From: Solen grandis
Lineage: Eukaryota > Mollusca > Bivalvia > Adapedonta > Solenidae
Reading direction: 5' to 3'
Length of the DNA stretch: 64,000 nucleotides
NCBI GenBank assembly: GCA_021229015.1
Contig: CM037788.1
Coordinates: 39,332,024-39,396,023 of the forward strand
The notes under the pieces are model-generated. The model had not been told where the DNA came from and did no database searches. It saw only the letters and a list, made by a program, of their open reading frames with translations. This document shows, in pieces, positions 26,801-33,830 of the stretch. The translations under genes and the position numbers were made by a program. Each line of letters begins with the position of its first letter. The stretch's first letter is position 1.

Positions 26801-29800
26801 TGAAACAATGGATTTTTTTTGTAGAATCAGAGCTACAATATCATGATAGCAAACAAAAGAGGCCCCCTGATCAGGGTTTGTTCTGTTTGCCAAGGATTTG
26901 CAGCATGTCTTAAAAAGGATGAAGATTAAATTATCTTTTCACTTGTCAGGATGCCTTCTGGGTAGGATGATCCAGTTTGAACGTCGGATCCCCCACACTA
27001 ACTGTTACAATGGCCGGGATTACGACCGGGAGATACAGATCCGAAACTGCTCCTGTACCAGGGATGACTTTGAATGGTACGTACCAACACATAAACTCAT
27101 TTAATGATTTATTCCATTAACCCTTTCCCTCATAGAGGACACCATGAAAAGACCTATGCGAACAGCATAAAACCAGATCAGCCTGCGAGTAACTCGCAGG
27201 CTGATTAGGTTTTATGCTGTTCACTGCTCCTCAGTGGTCTGGAAATGAGGATTTTGTAATTAAATTTGGTAAGGTTTAACTGTGGTTTTCTGCAGATCAG
27301 GCTTTATGTGATACCTATTGAGGGCGTCAAAATGAGTCTATATGAGGGAAAGGGTTAATTTAGGTGTACAATTGGGATACTATATATTACTGCTTACTTT
27401 CACAGATAAATAGAAGTTGGGCATAGTGGCTAAGTGGTGAGAGTGTTTATCTGGTAATTTTGAAGTAGTGGATTTGATCTGCAACCACAGCGAAAAATAA
27501 ATGATATAGATACGTGGATCCAGAACTGGCTGACCTGATTTTTGGTATCGGTCTGGGTATGTTATCATGTCACTTGTCTTTGGCGTGGTACCACAGTGAG
27601 GCAAATCTTACCCTAAATGACCAGAAATAGGGGGGTAACTTTGTCTTTGATTTTCCCTTCAGACATTTACTTTTGTTTTCATTGTAGCGATTATGGATTC
27701 AAGCCCAATATGCTGTTTGGTTCAACACGATGTGTTCTGGATGAAAGCATGAATGCAGAAGTTCACAAGATTCCTGACCCATGTCCAGAGGGGTCATTCT
27801 ATCCATACACACGGGGATATGTCAAGATCGGGGGTGACACTTGTGTGGGTGGGGATGAACATCGGTTTGCTCCACTCATGTATGCCTGTAGAGTAATAGG
27901 TAATGCTCCAGTCATTTTAATGTGTAACTTGTTTCAGAATGAATTAGATTAAAACATATTTTTTATACCTCATGTGGGAAACAGTCCTTTAATGTGAAAC
28001 TTCTTTTAAAATAAACAGTCAAACCTGTCTAAAATGATAAACAAACAAACAAACCCGTCTTAATTGGTCAGTAAAGGGAAGAAGAGAAAGTGACTGCATA
28101 ACAGAGGGGGTCACTAATTGAAGATGAAGTATATACAGTTTTTTCTCCATCTTGCGCCCTGTGTGTTTTTTGCACAGTAAAATCACAAAAGCGCACTAGA
28201 AATCATAACAGGGGCCCTAAAGAGTGTACTCAAACCTGAAAAGTTATATTTCAACTTTGTCTCCAAGTATCAGAAATCACACAACTATATTTAACCAGAG
28301 AGCGTGAAAATCCCCTAGCAACCATTATCTGTTTGTCTTCACGCTTGCAGCTAGAAGCATTTCGAGTCTTTGTCAAGCTTCTGAGAGATCATGATCAGTA
28401 AATCATTTTCGGGTCAGCTCAAGTAAAAATCCGGGATATGTTGAGATATTACCTGAATAACTTTCAATAAAATGATATAAAAATATTTATAATCTATTAT
28501 TATTTCAACAGAAATTTCAATAAATCTAAAAAACCCATCCATCCCGGGATGGACCAGTTCTTAGTATCTGGGAAGGTATTGGAACAATGCTTGTCCCTAG
28601 ATGGATCAATTTTGCAACCATCCATATTATAATGTCAGAGTGGAGGTGCTCATCAGTTTAAGTGACAGCTCTAGCTTAAGGAGGGTCTCATTCTGTTCCT
28701 ACATACATGTATATACTCACAGATATCAAGTATATATATCGTGGAATGAGAGTGCTAAGTGCATATATTTTAATTTAAATATGCACTTAGCCTTGTTTCG
28801 CTCTCACCCCTTGATATAGGATCTGACATGAATTGTTATTTCATATGAAAATTTTACTAAACGAGTTCATGAAAATATTATAAAGCAAGCCTCTGGTGAG
28901 CTTATTAACATTTTCATGAACCGGTTAAGTAAATTTTGATATGAAATGACATTTCATGTCAGATTCTTTTTATCATATGACCTATACTGACAGTAAATCG
29001 TGAAAAAAAAAAAAAAAATAAAAGGACTGTGAGCTGTTACTATGTGTAATCTAACACAAAGAAAATATTGTCAAATAATAACTGAAAATAAAGATTTAAC
29101 ATGTGTATTTCTCATACATTTTCAACATCATATGAAAAATGTATTTTTTTTTATCAAAGTTAGTTGCATCAAACACATTTAATCCAGCTGTTTGATCTAA
29201 CACACTATGCATACAAAATGTATATACAGAATACACATGTGTGATGTAGAATGATGTAATTTGGCCTTAAAGTTATATGCAATGTGTTAAATATAAGAAA
29301 ATATGTGATGGTTATACGAAACTGGAAACAGTTATTTGAGCATAATGACATATAATAAAAAAATGTTATTAGAGTCCCATAGGGCTTCATTTATGTTTTA
29401 GACAAAATTTGTCAGTGTTATTTCTTGTGAAACCTTGGACAGATTCAAGTGAAACTTCATTCCCATGACTTATTACTATTAGTGCCAAGCCAATATAAAA
29501 ATCTAAAGCTTTTCGTGTGACAAAAGCATATTATGGGGAATTCATCGTATTCAGTGAAAGTTATTGTTTCTTACCACTTGTGATTTTTAGAAGTAGAGGA
29601 GGCCTTGCTGTACAGTGAGCAGAAGTCAATCAAACGACTGAAACTGACAGAGGACACGACGGAGACAATTCTGGTGGGAGAAAATTTCTCCCCGTCAGAT
29701 ATTGCCACCATTGATTATGAGTATGGGGAGAAAAATTGTTTGTACTGGGCTAACAATGGCATACATGCAATACAGGTGAGACATAACTTCTATTTTTTTT

Positions 29801-32800
29801 TTTTTTTTTTTGTGTGTGTTACCTGTTGTAAGCAGAGGATCACTTTTCTGTCATCTGTCCACACTCACATATAGATATAGGTGACTTTGAAAAAATAGGT
29901 AACAGTAAATTTCCTTTGATGTCATTCATTCCGCTTGCTCTAATGTGGCTGTAACTGGCTCTTCTGTGGTATGAGAGAACAAAAGATTAGTCATATATGT
30001 ATCCATATAAGAATATCCATGCACTTTTTCCGTCACGCCTCCTTCAGCAGGGGATACATTCTTCCAAGGACACTTCTTTTTTAAACTAGTATGAGGACAA
30101 TGAGATATATGTATAAAGCAGTATTTTGACTTGGACCACAAATATAGAGCTATAGTGGAACTGCACTGTACATGTATTAGAACTACTTTCAGTTTTGAGT
30201 TCCTATCTCTGTCCAACTTTTGTCTGACTTGTCTTATACTAGAGAAGATTAACCTTACCATGCTTTTTTAACCCTTTCCCTCATAGAGGACACCATGAAA
30301 AGACCTATGCGAACAGCATAAAACCAGATCAGCCTGCGAGTAACTCGCAGGCTGATCAGGTTTTATGCTGTTTGCTGCTCCTCAGTGGTCTGGAAATGAA
30401 GATTTTGTAATTAAATTTGGTAAGGTTTAACAGTGGTTTTCTGCAGATCAGGCTTTATGTGGTACCTATTGAGTGCGTCAAAATGAGTCTATATGAGGGA
30501 AAGGGTTAATTGATTGTAAGGGTTAGGTTCAGTGATTTTGAATTTATTTATAAAGTTATACATTCATATAACCACAAGTTCAGTGCACCAGTGGTTAGAG
30601 TATACTTTCAATAATTAGGAGGTTGTGGGTTCACTCCCCATATAAGACATACCAGAGTGGTTTAAATTTTAAAAGGTATTGGTATATCTACCTTGCTGAT
30701 AAAGTTTACTCCGGGGCTGATAGGGCAGTGTATATTATAGGATTAGCTGACTGGATGTAGTATCATCGCATTTGCCAATGGCAAGCTATTGTAGTTGAAA
30801 TTCTGTATCTGTTTCATGTAGACAAAATGACTGGAATACCTTGAGTGTGATGTGAAACCAAAGCAAGCAGACAAACAAATACATTTATTGCTAAGTATTT
30901 TGTTTGATAAATTAATGTAGAAATGACATACTAGATGTTCAGAGTAGATGTAATGGAACTTTCTAGTCAAGAGAAAATTAAGCCCCTTCATTATCTTTTG
31001 TATATAGCTTCCTTTCATGGCAAGGTTAACTAGTTTCAAGCAGTACACATTTAATTAGCAATTAAGAAATATTCATTCTGATTCTGAAAATCAAAACTTT
31101 ATTGGCCAAGTTTGGATACCATGGTACTGTGGGGAGTGGGGGGGGCATCCCTTTCTTTAAAACAATAATAAACAGCTGCATAGAAATTCAGGGAAGACTG
31201 CATAGCAACTTATTAAAACTCTTTGTCTGAGCAACTTGCTTCAGGTCAACTAATGATCACATGATATCCCAGCACTGCTACACTGCTATTGGTCAATCTT
31301 ATAAGTTAATCTGAATATAATTGTAAGTTTTGGATAGGTTCATTGCTTGTAAACCATTAACATAAGGGTCTTTGAAATTTTAATATATTTCTTGCTATTG
31401 TAGTAGAGGTATAAAATGGGACTTGTACTGTCTTGCCATAGCTAGCTTTTGTGGCATCGAGGTAGAGTGTCCGATTTGCATGCCAAAGGTCCCCTAATTC
31501 GATTCCAGCTCAGGGCAGTAGGATTTTACTTGGGTTACATTTGGCGCCTCATGTAAATAGCTCACATTTGTAGGAGGGATGACACCATTAGAAAGTCCCA
31601 CAGAGGTTCATACTCCAGGTATCTGAGGACAGCTTCCAGCTTGGGGCAGTAAGAATTTACTTGGTTACACTATCACAACAAAAAATTTTAAACTTCTTAA
31701 ACTAATCCTCATGGATGGTTCCCTGTGTTTCAGCGACTCTGTGAGGATGGGAACCACAGCATAGAAATCCTTCACAATACCTCAATTTCTCGAGTAGAGG
31801 CTATAGCTTATGATTGGGCGGCAAAGAATATCTACTGGATAGATTCAGGATACAGAAAGCTGGAAGTATCTTGGAGGGATGGCCGCTACAGGCGGGAGTT
31901 GATCCGTGGAAGTCCCACATTTGGACAATCCAACTTCACTTGTATTGGACCCACACCACGGGTAGGTATTTTGATATTAATGAATTTGATGTTCAGTGAT
32001 ACCACACTGCAGTCTTATGTATTAAGTGGCATGGTGCCATATAATTTAGTCACATTATCCTGGCATTGAGCCAACATTCTTATATCACTGACACTGGACC
32101 CATACCATAAGTAAGAACTGTGGTATGAAGTATTTGATATATGGTGATGCCACATTATGTTTGACCATATTATTTAACTGCCAAAATGCTCAGTAATTCA
32201 AGTAAAGATATCACAAAATATTGATTTGCTGTTCAATTTTGAGTCATTTTGTTTAGGATTTTGCATTGTCTTTGAGTGCACACTGTATATAAAGGTAGAT
32301 TCAGAGCATGATTGCCTGAAGTCAGAATAATGTGACTGGACGTGGGACCACCCCATTTATCTTGTTTTAAACAAAATGGTCTAAAACATTGTTGGTTGGA
32401 TGCCAAATAAGTCAGTTGGCAAAAATACACACAAAAAAAGCAAGAACAACAACAAAAATAAAGATTGGTGATCAATATATCCACTTTTAATTTCATTTTA
32501 GCAACTTGTACTTATTGGCTACAGTTCATTTTAAAGTCTTGAAAAAGCATGAAATAATCTAATCATTCTTTCTTCATTTTACTCAATGTCACCAGCATAA
32601 TGAACAAGTAAAAATAAAATATCTTTTTATCAGAGTACCGTATCAGTCTAATAAGCTTCCTTTTTATTATCATCGATAGTTACATGTACTGGACGGATTC
32701 CTCAAGAGTACAACCTCGTATTAATGCGGGCATGGATGGACGGCTCATTGTCATCAATCATGGTGTTAGTCAACAGCTCGATGTACGTCAGTCAGCCAGT

Positions 32801-32957
32801 TTCAATCACCCTCGACATCCTCACTGAGAGGCTGTACTGGTCAGATGCAGCCCTTGGAAAAATCTTCTCATCATCCATCCATGGAGCAGATATACAAACA
32901 GTTGTGCACACAGGCTCATTGGATAGGGTCAATCCACATGCAATAGCAATATTCAAG
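5711..32957 (+). CDS. SORL1: SORL1 N-terminal half (VPS10 to YWTD propeller), multi-exon, 5' and 3' incomplete
   Basis: Sixteen listed segments between these positions (listed separately) join in a continuous phase-compatible reading apart from two one-base shifts near the 3' end. The conceptual product is about 808 aa: the second part of the VPS10 ten-bladed propeller with Asp-box motifs (SNDFGETW, TYDKGGEW, YVSTDAGYSW, YSTDEGESW), the 10CC cysteine region, and YWTD-type blades (LYWAN, IYWID, MYWTD, LYWSD). VPS10 followed directly by YWTD repeats is, to my knowledge, the SORL1 architecture and not that of sortilin or SorCS proteins. SORL1 is a type-I receptor that binds retromer and sorts cargo between Golgi, endosome and surface. 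The signal peptide and first VPS10 blades lie upstream of position 1; the last propeller blade and EGF module do not appear before the gap. Confidence 0.93.
6521..8085 (+). mobile_element. Hairpin-ended element with 164-bp tandem core
   Basis: Flanked by T-tracts. Starts AGCTCACATGAGCAC and ends CAGGTGAGCGATTC, then the perfect hairpin AGGGCCATCATGGCCCT, then CTTG; the AGCTCAC/GTGAGC ends are subterminal inverted repeats. Internally there is a CGTCCGTGCGTGC microsatellite at 6577-6625 and about five ~164-bp units (6900-7900) that start AATCTTCTTCTATGAATCC and share ATCATAGCCCTATGGTG. No coding capacity; open frames across the units are periodicity artefacts. Confidence 0.75.
8295..8430 (-). 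repeat. SINE family C copy
   Basis: GGGTTGGACCAGTACTTTAC, GTCATGAAAAACCAT and GGGTTTGAACCCACAGCCTC, in the same order as at 5525-5665. Confidence 0.72.
8690..8757 (+). CDS. SORL1: SORL1 exon B, VPS10 Asp-box
   Basis: Acceptor ttttcag, donor tg|gtaatg; 68 nt, enters in phase 0 and leaves in phase 2. Encodes LFLSNDFGETWREIQRGVKS, including an Asp-box (S-x-D-x-G-x-T-W) typical of VPS10 blades, and joins in frame to exon C by completing a Trp codon. Confidence 0.9.
9395..9572 (+). CDS. SORL1: SORL1 exon C, VPS10 blade
   Basis: Acceptor ttctacag, donor atg|gtaaac; 178 nt, phase 2 in and phase 0 out. Contains IYILRITSDDMGNIIRSCDF and HDFELMGPYMFASRKM, aligning with the SORL1 segment containing STDFF and DKYMFATK. 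Confidence 0.92.
10090..10180 (+). repeat. SINE family C fragment, inverted relative to 8295
   Basis: Ends with CCAAGTACTGGTCCAGTCCA and GGAACTGTTGAGAAGGATTA, the reverse complement of the family C 5' block. Confidence 0.55.
10317..10415 (+). CDS. SORL1: SORL1 exon D, VPS10 blade
   Basis: Acceptor aattccag, donor ctg|gtttgt; 99 nt, 33 codons, phase 0 at both ends. Encodes QLLGGTGFAHQIFISYYRQQ and so on, matching the VHLLGS...VQLWVSFGRKP region of SORL1. Confidence 0.9.
10870..11039 (+). CDS. SORL1: SORL1 exon E, VPS10 blade
   Basis: Acceptor attcccag, donor ag|gttgga; 170 nt, phase 0 in, phase 2 out. Encodes DYYIADVSEDQIFVCVNHD and EFLLSLENILYINP, near-identical to the SORL1 family signature YYIADASEDQVFVCVSH. 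One of the most strongly diagnostic exons in the window. Confidence 0.95.
11460..11701 (+). mobile_element. TTAA MITE with central hairpin (copy 1)
   Basis: A 242-bp element with TTAA at both ends, terminal inverted repeats TTAACCCTTTCCCTCATA, and a central 2 x 33-bp palindrome: arms begin GCGAACAGCATAAAACC and GATCAGCCTGCGAG around a tiny TAA loop, with one mismatch. Six further copies occur in the window. No coding capacity. TTAA flanks are typical of piggyBac-type targets, but there is no transposase to confirm it. Confidence 0.88.
11990..12890. repeat. 49-bp minisatellite
   Basis: About 17 tandem copies of a 49-bp unit containing AATGATATTTGTAAAGCT, AAGAAATAAAATGATATCAG and TCATGAA; edge copies are more diverged and several internal copies are deleted. 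It lies in the intron between SORL1 exons E and F. Confidence 0.92.
13036..13197 (-). mobile_element. Second TTAA-type MITE family, truncated copy
   Basis: Starts TAACCCTTTACCTCATA and ends TTCATGAATATTCATGAGG TAAATGGTT, an inverted pair of ends. Related copies lie at 26723-26920, 36928-37213 and 52289-52493. It ends 24 bp before SORL1 exon F. Confidence 0.6.
13221..13419 (+). CDS. SORL1: SORL1 exon F, VPS10 blade with Asp-box and start of 10CC cysteines
   Basis: Acceptor atctctag, donor gtg|gtaggt; 199 nt, phase 2 in, phase 0 out. Encodes YYTSEAFADIHKVQGMRGVY, the Asp-box TYDKGGEW, and ends KPTNCSV. The terminal Cys pairs in the family with the Cys at the start of exon H; joining F directly to H gives the same five-residue Cys-Cys spacing as human SORL1. 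Confidence 0.94.
13470..13735 (+). repeat. SINE family B copy
   Basis: GGTTAGATCCCCGGCCGC head, AATGGTACTGGTATAGCTCC, AAAGGTAGTTCCAGGACTGG, GTGGTATCATGCCACATGTC and a tail CTCCAAATGACTGAAATACT. Best-preserved plus-strand copy of this family. Confidence 0.75.
13740..15400. other. Intron, no recognised feature
   Basis: AT-rich sequence between SORL1 exons F and G/H with no repeat family that I recognise and no exon-like reading. Confidence 0.5.
15409..15435 (+). CDS. SORL1: Candidate SORL1 27-nt microexon (optional)
   Basis: A strong polypyrimidine tract and acceptor (ctgcattcttcag) are followed by 27 nt, AAAAAGGATGG...AAGGAG, and a donor gtacat. It is in phase 0 on both sides, exactly as needed between exons F and H, and would insert KKDGFVYKE between two conserved cysteines. 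Without it the Cys-Cys spacing already equals that of vertebrate SORL1, so if real it is likely alternatively spliced. The evidence is splice signals and frame only. Confidence 0.45.
15655..18720 (+). repeat. ~175-bp tandem cores with poly-C, interrupted by a 2-kb element
   Basis: Units containing TTTTTGTGTCCCCC, TTATTCCTTGATCCATGAT, GGAAATTGCTTGG and GCTTCAAGGTCAAGGTCACA occur at about 15720-16260 (three) and resume at 18285-18720 (two). Poly-C runs occur at 15908-15923 and 16086-16108. The interruption is the element 16266-18279. Confidence 0.7.
16266..18279 (+). mobile_element. Hairpin-ended element, 2 kb, inserted in a T-tract
   Basis: Starts AGCTCGACTATTCAAAG and ends TTTGAATAGTCGAGCGTGC, the hairpin GCTGTCctctGACAGC, then CTCTTG; GCTCGACTATTCAA and its inverse are subterminal repeats. 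Internally there are ~160-180 bp units with TTGGTTAAAGTTTTGCATGC and ATGGCCCCTTTTTAACTTAG. The last ~118 bp, including the terminal hairpin, is present three times in tandem (17937-18279). Flanking repeat units define the insertion point inside TTTTT. Confidence 0.78.
18740..21170. other. Intron, mostly unannotated
   Basis: Apart from the 60-bp repeat, this contains a fragment (20190-20340) with GTCACCTGCTGTAAGTAGAG and CACTTTTCTGTCTGTCACAC that recurs at 29810-30250 and, reversed, at 47740-47880: a dispersed repeat of unknown class. No exon seen. Confidence 0.55.
19561..19742. repeat. 60-61 bp tandem repeat, three copies
   Basis: Unit ATATGGTTAGATATGTTATA followed by AGAATTAGAATCATGCC and ATATATTGGTTAG, repeated three times; flanking sequence from 19480 to 19810 carries decayed GATATGGTTAGATATG motifs. 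Confidence 0.9.
21180..22135 (+). mobile_element. Second copy of the 16266-18279 element family
   Basis: Starts AGCTTGACTATTTGAAG in a T-tract and ends TTTTGAATAGTCAAGCATGC, hairpin GCTGTCttctGACAGC, CTTTTG and T-tract. Shares GAGAGCTATTGTAGTCACCC and the TTGGTTAAAGTTTTGCATGC units, but has fewer units and a single terminal copy. Confidence 0.78.
22755..22946 (+). CDS. SORL1: SORL1 exon H, VPS10 blade
   Basis: Acceptor tttaccag, donor cag|gtgagg; 192 nt, 64 codons, phase 0 at both ends. Encodes SNNCSLHLSQNFDRLY, SRSSAPGLIMATGVLGTKL and the Asp-box YVSTDAGYSW, matching CSLHLAQRL and KESAPGLIIATGSVGKNL in vertebrate SORL1. Confidence 0.95.
23121..23362 (-). mobile_element. TTAA MITE with central hairpin (copy 2)
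   Basis: Same 242-bp element as at 11460 in reverse, TTAA at both ends. The palindrome has a compensated change (CCTGTGAGT/ACTCACAGG instead of CTGCGAG/CTCGCAG), so the stem stays paired. Confidence 0.88.
23890..24020 (+). repeat. SINE family C copy
   Basis: TTTTGGGTTCAAATCCACCA is a good B box; flanked by GTGCTGTGGTCCATCAGAAG upstream and CTTAGGAACTGTC downstream, the family C order on the plus strand. Confidence 0.6.
24504..24592 (+). CDS. SORL1: SORL1 exon I, VPS10 blade
   Basis: Acceptor tttctgtag, donor gt|gtaagt; 89 nt, phase 0 in, phase 2 out. Encodes VLEGFHIFAIADHGGVLVAV, corresponding to the family's WGDHGGIITAI segment. It splices in frame to exon J. Confidence 0.92.
25291..25466 (+). 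CDS. SORL1: SORL1 exon J, last VPS10 blade
   Basis: Acceptor cacttgcag, donor a|gtaagt; 176 nt, phase 2 in, phase 1 out. Encodes YSTDEGESWHVHNFSTT and QIYGLLTEPGEKTTVLFLFG, closely matching YSTNEGETW and YGLLTEPGEKSTVFTIFG of SORL1. Confidence 0.95.
26100..26245 (+). repeat. SINE family B fragment
   Basis: GGCTAGTTTCAGGACAGGTT, GTGTTAGGACAATGTG, TGGCATCATGCAACTTGT and ATCTCCAAATGATTAAAATA match family B in order but are diverged. Confidence 0.55.
26267..26329 (+). CDS. SORL1: SORL1 exon K, 10CC region
   Basis: Acceptor gtgttccag, donor g|gtgagc; 63 nt, phase 1 at both ends. Encodes YKCSDRDYKMWSMPDDTPFQ, matching CTENDYKLWSPSDE. The Cys belongs to the conserved 10CC module that packs against the VPS10 propeller. 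Confidence 0.92.
26723..26920 (+). mobile_element. Second TTAA-type MITE family copy, right end unclear
   Basis: Starts TTAACCCTTTACCTCATGAA TATTCATG, followed by GTAGAATCAGAGCT and CAGGGTTTGTTCTGTTTGCC. Matches 52289-52493 for most of its length; no clean right terminus. It ends just upstream of SORL1 exon L. Confidence 0.65.
26950..27076 (+). CDS. SORL1: SORL1 exon L, 10CC region
   Basis: Acceptor cttgtcag, donor tg|gtacgt; 127 nt, phase 1 in, phase 2 out. Encodes CLLGRMIQFERRIPHTNCYN and IRNCSCTRDDFEC (the last codon completed by exon M), matching [20 protein letters not shown] and SNCSCTREDYEC. A TTAA MITE begins only 41 bp after the donor. Confidence 0.95.
27117..27358 (+). mobile_element. 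TTAA MITE with central hairpin (copy 3)
   Basis: 242 bp, TTAA both ends, TIRs and palindrome as copy 1, with one additional stem change (CTGATTAGG). Starts 41 bp after the donor of SORL1 exon L. Confidence 0.88.
27420..27640 (+). repeat. SINE, family B-like
   Basis: CATAGTGGCTAAGTGGTGAG (A-box-like), GTGGATTTGATCTGC (B-box-like), then GGATCCAGAACTGGCTGACC and GTATGTTATCATGTCACTTG, as in family B. Confidence 0.6.
27688..27899 (+). CDS. SORL1: SORL1 exon M, 10CC region to propeller linker
   Basis: Acceptor ttcattgtag, donor g|gtaatg; 212 nt, phase 2 in, phase 1 out. Encodes DYGFKPNMLFGSTRCV, PDPCPEGSFYPYTRGYVKIG and GDTCVGGDE. These correspond to [29 protein letters not shown] and GDTCSGGD in vertebrate SORL1. 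Confidence 0.95.
28540..28620 (-). repeat. SINE family C fragment
   Basis: GGGATGGACCAGTTCTTAG and GAAGGTATTGGAACAATGCT match the 5' block of the copies at 5525 and 8295. Confidence 0.5.
28715..28975. repeat. Two adjacent fold-back structures
   Basis: The first (28717-28820) folds on CTAAGTGCATAT/AATATGCACTTAG with outer arms GATATCAAG...CTTGATAT. The second (28822-28972) has arms ATCTGACATGAATTGTTATT ... and ...ATGACATTTCATGTCAGATT, about 55 bp each with mismatches, around CAAGCCTCTGGTGAGC. Probably fold-back transposon remnants. Confidence 0.7.
29591..29775 (+). CDS. SORL1: SORL1 exon N, first YWTD propeller blade
   Basis: Acceptor gatttttag, donor cag|gtgaga; 185 nt, phase 1 in, phase 0 out. 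Encodes EALLYSEQKSIKRLKLT and DIATIDYEYGEKNCLYWANN; the LYWAN is a YWTD-type blade motif, matching ALDFDYEHNCLYWSD. Confidence 0.94.
30268..30509 (+). mobile_element. TTAA MITE with central hairpin (copy 4)
   Basis: 242 bp, TTAA both ends, same TIRs and palindrome; one arm-tip change (GCTGTTTGC for GCTGTTCGC). Confidence 0.88.
30590..30880 (+). repeat. SINE, family B-like
   Basis: ACCAGTGGTTAGAGTATAC and GAGGTTGTGGGTTCACTCCC are A- and B-box-like; the body has AAAGGTATTGGTATATCTAC and AGCTGACTGGATGTAGTATC. Confidence 0.65.
31440..31680 (+). repeat. tRNA-derived SINE
   Basis: GTGGCATCGAGGTAGAGTG and CCCTAATTCGATTCCAGC resemble A and B boxes; GGGCAGTAGGATTTTACTTG is partly repeated at the end (GGGCAGTAAGAATTTACTTG). 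It ends about 55 bp before SORL1 exon O. Confidence 0.55.
31734..31961 (+). CDS. SORL1: SORL1 exon O, YWTD blade, with an apparent 1-base insertion
   Basis: Acceptor tgtttcag, donor gg|gtaggt; 228 nt. The first part encodes RLCEDGNHSIEILHNTS, VEAIAYDWAAKNIYWIDSGY and RKLEVSWRDGRYRRELIRG, matching RLCLNGSTG...LLYWVDAGFKKIEVANPDG. From about position 31919 the family-like frame continues one base later (LDNPTSLVLDPHHG, compare LDRPRALVLVPQEG). The TTT at 31919-31921 appears to have one T too many. As written, the frame runs into exon P and stops at 32722-32724. Confidence 0.9.
32680..32957 (+). CDS. SORL1: SORL1 exon P, YWTD blades, with a second 1-base insertion
   Basis: Acceptor catcgatag, donor aag|gtatgg; 278 nt. 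The start encodes YMYWTDSSRVQPRI in the shifted frame left by exon O; after an extra A at 32723/32724 the family frame resumes as MRAWMDGSLSSIMVLVNS, then ITLDILTERLYWSD and VNPHAIAIFK, matching VMFWTDWGDLKPGI, NMDGS, WIYWTD and PHPYAIAVFK. This is the last plus-strand exon before the gap. Confidence 0.9.
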
Positions 32958-33688
32958 GTATGGTGTCTCCTCGTACTAACACAAGTATTCTAGCTCTCAA
33001 AAAGTCAAGGAATGTTGATAATGAAAGATAATGAGGGAAAGGGATCCATTAGATTCTTATTAATATATATATATCTTTTTAAAGCAGTTCAATTTATTTA
33101 ATTGCTAAGTATTAGATTCTTATAATAACAGCCTTTTATAAATGACCTACAAATTTGTAATAGTATTCATTATATTCTTGTTATTATATCTCCCAACATA
33201 TTTATATGAGGGAGACATATTGTTTTTGTCTGTCTGTCCGTCTGTCACACTTTTTGCCCGGAGCATAACTCGGAAAGTATCAAAGCTATTAACTTGAAAC
33301 TTCACAGGTGGATAGATCTCATGGAGGGGAAGTGTCATGCACAAGAATCGTAACTCTGCACATCATATTTTTGTTAGGTTTTGTCTGGAGCATAACTCTT
33401 GCACTATGAGACATATAACCTTGAAATTTCATAGGTTGGTACCCTTTATGGACAAGAATTGCAGTACATAAGAGCATAATCCATTTTCAAGGTTTCTTGT
33501 TGGAGTTTTTCCTCGTTTACCTTAAGGTAGAGGAACCCTAATGGGCTTGGCAAATGTCAACAAAGATCGCCCGACTTCCAAAATGCTTCAGCATAACATG
33601 CCATGATTTGGAATGTGATTCTTTTTCATGAAAAAGTTTCATTTGTTATATCTTATATCATTGTTAATTGAATGTAGCAATTTTGATT
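32958..33688. other. Sequence between last plus exon and the gap, no exon
   Basis: 33180-33530 is a dispersed repeat (ATATCTCCCAACATATTTAT, GTCTGTCTGTCCGTCTGTC, TTTGCCCGGAGCATAACTCG, partly duplicated as GTTTTGTCTGGAGCATAACTC). No further YWTD or EGF exon is visible. Confidence 0.65.
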
Positions 33689-33788
33689 NNNNNNNNNNNN
33701 NNNNNNNNNNNNNNNNNNNNNNNNNNNNNNNNNNNNNNNNNNNNNNNNNNNNNNNNNNNNNNNNNNNNNNNNNNNNNNNNNNNNNNNN
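33689..33788. other. Assembly gap, 100 N
   Basis: Exactly 100 consecutive N. A round 100 usually denotes a scaffold join of unknown length rather than a measured gap. The plus-strand half of SORL1 points into it from the left and the minus-strand half from the right. Confidence 1.
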
Positions 33789-33830
33789 TGGTCCTGGAGA
33801 GGGGGTTGTTTGTGTTTGTAGGGGGCACAG
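33789..33830 (-). CDS. SORL1: SORL1 stalk exon, truncated by the gap
   Basis: On the minus strand an acceptor (aacttaccttacag) precedes 42 nt that run into the N gap. Entered in phase 1, as left by the last FN3 exon, they read (A)[13 protein letters not shown]. Such a low-complexity Pro/Thr/Asn stretch is what is expected between the last FN3 domain and the membrane span of SORL1. Short and non-conserved, so support is frame, position and composition. Confidence 0.55.
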
